Source: an uncultured Coriobacteriales bacterium
GTDB taxonomy: Bacteria; Actinomycetota; Coriobacteriia; Coriobacteriales; UMGS124
Assembly: GCA_903789505.1 (NCBI GenBank)
Contig: CAIFEU010000134.1
Location: 1 to 6,847 of the forward strand
Direction of reading: 5' to 3'
Length of the DNA: 6,847 nucleotides
Part shown: one piece after another, positions 4,900 to 6,847 of the stretch
Position numbering within the stretch: the first letter of the stretch is position 1
Layout: the number at the start of each line of letters is the position of its first letter
Position numbers and translations under genes: made by a program
The notes under the pieces: generated by a model
Told to the model about the DNA's origin: nothing
The model's input: the letters and a program-made list of their open reading frames with translations, nothing else
Databases searched by the model: none

Positions 4900-5433
4900 C
4901 TACTTACCCGCGGCGACGGGCTCCTGCGCGGGAGCGCCGGGGCGCGGTGTCTGCTCCGCGGACGACGCGGGCAGGCCCTCGACGAGCGACATCAGGCCGG
5001 CCACGATGTTGTCGACATCGGGCTTGGGGCCCTCGCCGCCGGTGAACGCCCACTCCATCATCCATGCCGCGCTCGACAGGGCGCCCAGCGTCAGGGCGTC
5101 GTCGGGGCAGGTCAGCTCGATGTCCCAGGTGCGGTCCTCGTCGGTCTCGACGGTGCGCCCCGCGGAGATGTCCTGCACGCCCATGCGCGCGAGCAGCTCC
5201 AGCGTCACGTGCTCGAGCAAGTGGGCAAGCTCGGTGTCGCCCATCGTCGCGCGCAGTCGGTCGCCCTTGTCGCAAATGCAGGCATGGTCGGCGATCTGGG
5301 GCATGAGCTGGTAGATGCGGTTGGTCGAGTCGACGTCCTCCGACGTCTTGACCGGGGCGCCGTTGGCAAGCCGCACGCGCGCGACCATCGTCGTGGGCTT
5401 GATCGTTATCTTGCGTATGTCAAACAGGCTCAT
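4900..5433 (-). CDS. Stand-alone homologue of the cyanophycin synthetase N-terminal domain, HxxEH motif
   Basis: This is a 177-residue soluble protein. Residues 43-84 follow the N-domain pattern of cyanophycin synthetase (CphA): LMPQIADHACICDKGD (43-58) corresponds to LPxLxxHxCSxG, and DTELAHLLEHVTLELLARMG (66-85) to GTWLxHVxEHVALELQxxAG. The following AGRTVET (91-97) and WDIEL (103-107) correspond to FGRTRET and YNVVFEY, and a helix 113-131 follows. H71-x-x-E74-H75 is a possible metal site, and H50, C52 and C54 add further ligand candidates. Published work reports a hydrolytic centre in this domain of some CphA enzymes. The ATP-grasp and Mur-ligase parts of CphA are absent, and residues 155-177 are a disordered tail. 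The start is fixed by AAGGA 6 nt upstream. The gene follows the CorC-like gene by 43 bp, probably in one operon. The homology is inferred by eye from motif order; the function is unknown. Confidence 0.7.
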   Translation of the reverse strand: MSLFDIRKITIKPTTMVARVRLANGAPVKTSEDVDSTNRIYQLMPQIADHACICDKGDRLRATMGDTELAHLLEHVTLELLARMGVQDISAGRTVETDEDRTWDIELTCPDDALTLGALSSAAWMMEWAFTGGEGPKPDVDNIVAGLMSLVEGLPASSAEQTPRPGAPAQEPVAAGK

Positions 5434-5439
5434 CTCTCG

Positions 5440-5444
5440 TCCTT
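5440..5444 (-). promoter_or_regulatory. Shine-Dalgarno of the cyanophycin-synthetase-N-like gene
   Basis: The minus strand reads GAGAAGGACGAGAG before the ATG at 5431-5433, with AAGGA six bases away. It supports this start. Confidence 0.65.
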
Positions 5445-5455
5445 CTCCGTCAGCC

Positions 5456-5473
5456 CGGTGCCTGCCGGCACCG
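5456..5473 (-). other. Intercistronic hairpin between the CorC-like and cyanophycin-synthetase-N-like genes
   Basis: CGGTGCC/GGCACCG form a perfect 7-bp stem with a 4-base loop, starting 3 bases after the CorC-like stop (5477-5479). No T-run follows. It lies 11 bases before the next Shine-Dalgarno, so it may adjust read-through or mRNA stability rather than end transcription. Confidence 0.45.
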
Positions 5474-5476
5474 CGC

Positions 5477-6847
5477 CTATCCTACCGCATCCTGCGCGTC
5501 ATCCGACCCCGCGTGGCCGTGCTCCCGCTCCCTGCCACGCTCGTGGTCCCGCCCCTCGGCCTCGGGGTCGCCGTCGGCCTCCTCGTGGCCGGGCTCGGGC
5601 GCGGTCACGACCACGCGCGCGATGCGGCGCCCGTCCATCGCCTGCACGCGGAAGTTCCAGCCGCGCACCTCGTAGGTGTCGCCGACGACCGCGAGCTTGT
5701 CGAGCTCGTCGACCAGCCAGCCGGCCAGCGTCTCGTACTCCTCGGAGTCCTCGATGGGCCAGCCCAGCTCCACGGCGTCGCTCACCGGGTACGCCCCCTC
5801 GACAATCCACTCGCGGTCGCTGACCTTCGCGATCTGGCGGTTGTCGGGGTCGTACTCGTCCTCGATCTCGCCGACAATCTCCTCGACGATGTCCTCGATC
5901 GTGACGATGCCCGCGGTGCCGCCGTACTCGTCGACGATGATCGCCATCTGCATGTGCTTGGCCTTCATCTCGCTGAGCAGCGGCACCAGGTCCTTGGTGT
6001 CGGGGACGAAGATCGCGTCGCGCACGAAGTCCTTGGCCTTCGCGTCGCCGTCGGGGTCCGACAGGGCGGGCTTGATCAGGTCCTTGATGTTGACGATGCC
6101 GATGATCTGGTCGACGTCCTCGTGGTAGACCGGCATGCGCGAGTAGCCGGTGGCGTTCATGAGCCTGAGGACCTCGGCGATCGGCTCGTCGTCCTCGACG
6201 GCCGTCACGTCGACGCGCGGCACCATCACCTCGCGCGCGATTGCGTCGCCCAGGTCGAACACGTCGTGGATCATGCGCTTCTCGTCCTCGGACAGGTCCT
6301 CCTGCTCGGAGACCATGTACTTGATCTCCTCCTCGCTGACCTGCCCGTCGTCGGCGGCACGAATGCGCAGCAGCTTCGCCAGGCCGTTCGCGGAGGCCGA
6401 GGTCAGCCACACCAGCGGCTTCATGATCTTCTGGAACGCGAGGACCGTGCCCACCACCGACTTCGCGGTCCCCTCGGGGTTGGACAGCGCGATGCGCTTG
6501 GGCACCAGCTCGCCGATCACGATGCTGAAGTACGAGACGATCAGCGTGATCAGGATGGGCGAGAGCACCGGCGCGATTGCGGAGAGCCAGCCGACGCCGA
6601 ACGACGAGAGCCACTCGGCGAGCGGGTCGGACAGGTTGGTCGACGCCGCGGCGCTCGCGAAGAAGCCCATCAGCGTGATGACCACCTGGATCGTCGCGAG
6701 GAACGACCCGGAGTCCGACTGCAGGCTCACCACCTGCGCCGCGCGGTGGTCTCCCTCCTCCGCGTCATGGTCGAGCAGCGGCTTGGACGCGTTGACCAGC
6801 GCCATCTCCGACATGGAGAAGTAGCCGTTGGCCAGGATGAGCAGAAA
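5477..6847 (-). CDS. CNNM/CorC (HlyC) family transporter with CBS pair, 5'-truncated at window edge
   Basis: This is an integral membrane protein of the family that contains CorC and the Mg2+ exporter MpfA; several members are linked to Mg2+/Co2+ efflux. Positions count from the Met at 6812-6814, but the frame stays open to base 6847, reading FLLILANGYFS before that Met. This is the typical first DUF21 helix, so the start lies beyond the window. DUF21 membrane segments fall near 37-59, 77-101 and 120-149, with the conserved GELVPKRIAL at 101-110. CBS1 (about 194-248) contains EVMVPR, and CBS2 (about 263-320) contains IIVDEYGGTAGIVTIEDIVEEIVGEI-type sequence. The CorC_HlyC domain spans about 325-403. 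The last 40 residues are unusual: acidic and His-rich (His at 410, 424, 432 and 434). Older annotations call such proteins hemolysins, but transport is better supported. Ion specificity is not shown by the sequence. Confidence 0.93.
   Translation of the reverse strand, partial: FLLILANGYFSMSEMALVNASKPLLDHDAEEGDHRAAQVVSLQSDSGSFLATIQVVITLMGFFASAAASTNLSDPLAEWLSSFGVGWLSAIAPVLSPILITLIVSYFSIVIGELVPKRIALSNPEGTAKSVVGTVLAFQKIMKPLVWLTSASANGLAKLLRIRAADDGQVSEEEIKYMVSEQEDLSEDEKRMIHDVFDLGDAIAREVMVPRVDVTAVEDDEPIAEVLRLMNATGYSRMPVYHEDVDQIIGIVNIKDLIKPALSDPDGDAKAKDFVRDAIFVPDTKDLVPLLSEMKAKHMQMAIIVDEYGGTAGIVTIEDIVEEIVGEIEDEYDPDNRQIAKVSDREWIVEGAYPVSDAVELGWPIEDSEEYETLAGWLVDELDKLAVVGDTYEVRGWNFRVQAMDGRRIARVVVTAPEPGHEEADGDPEAEGRDHERGREREHGHAGSDDAQDAVG

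Noticed and set aside
4424..5314. Plus-strand open frame of 296 codons spanning the YtxH-like promoter and the CphA-N-like gene
   Set aside because: It is antisense to a gene with a clear family pattern and ribosome site, and it crosses an obvious promoter region. Its composition is low-complexity.

Overview
The window is very GC-rich. All the genes I recognise lie on the minus strand except one at the left edge. Gram-positive envelope genes (a membrane-anchored polysaccharide deacetylase and a YtxH-like protein), an alanine/lysine-rich histone-H1-like tail, strong Shine-Dalgarno sequences and extreme GC suggest a high-GC Actinomycetota. Coriobacteriia of the Olsenella/Collinsella type is my best guess, but this is inference with moderate confidence. 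I see no mobile element, CRISPR array, rRNA or tRNA.

Layout from left to right. Bases 3-683 (+) are the 3' part of a 5-formyltetrahydrofolate cyclo-ligase gene whose start lies off the left edge. It converges, 23 bp apart, on 707-2335 (-), a membrane-anchored NodB-type polysaccharide deacetylase with all catalytic motifs intact. A 196-bp intergenic region with a candidate promoter follows. Bases 2532-3851 (-) encode a PRC-barrel-like protein with a long Lys/Ala/Thr-rich tail. Bases 3852-4119 are non-coding and hold a striking inverted repeat around a block of almost pure G+C with long homopolymers. Bases 4120-4572 (-) encode a YtxH-like glycine-zipper membrane protein with an ideal Shine-Dalgarno sequence and, about 130 bases upstream, a perfect TATAAT -10 box. 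The 327-bp non-coding stretch 4573-4899 holds this leader, the promoter and several GC hairpins. Bases 4900-5433 (-) encode a small protein that looks like a free-standing version of the N-terminal domain of cyanophycin synthetase, with an HxxEH metal-site motif. Bases 5477-6847 (-) are a CNNM/CorC-family transporter (DUF21, two CBS domains, CorC_HlyC domain) whose start lies off the right edge.

The genes appear to form three minus-strand transcription units. The first is the CorC-like gene followed after 43 bp by the cyanophycin-synthetase-N-like gene. The second is the YtxH-like gene, possibly read through into the PRC-barrel gene. The third is the deacetylase alone. Most of the content is envelope and ion homeostasis. 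The most unusual items are the stand-alone cyanophycin-synthetase N-domain homologue, with no ATP-grasp or Mur-ligase part in sight, and the G/C-only inverted-repeat block, which may be either a real structured element or an assembly problem.
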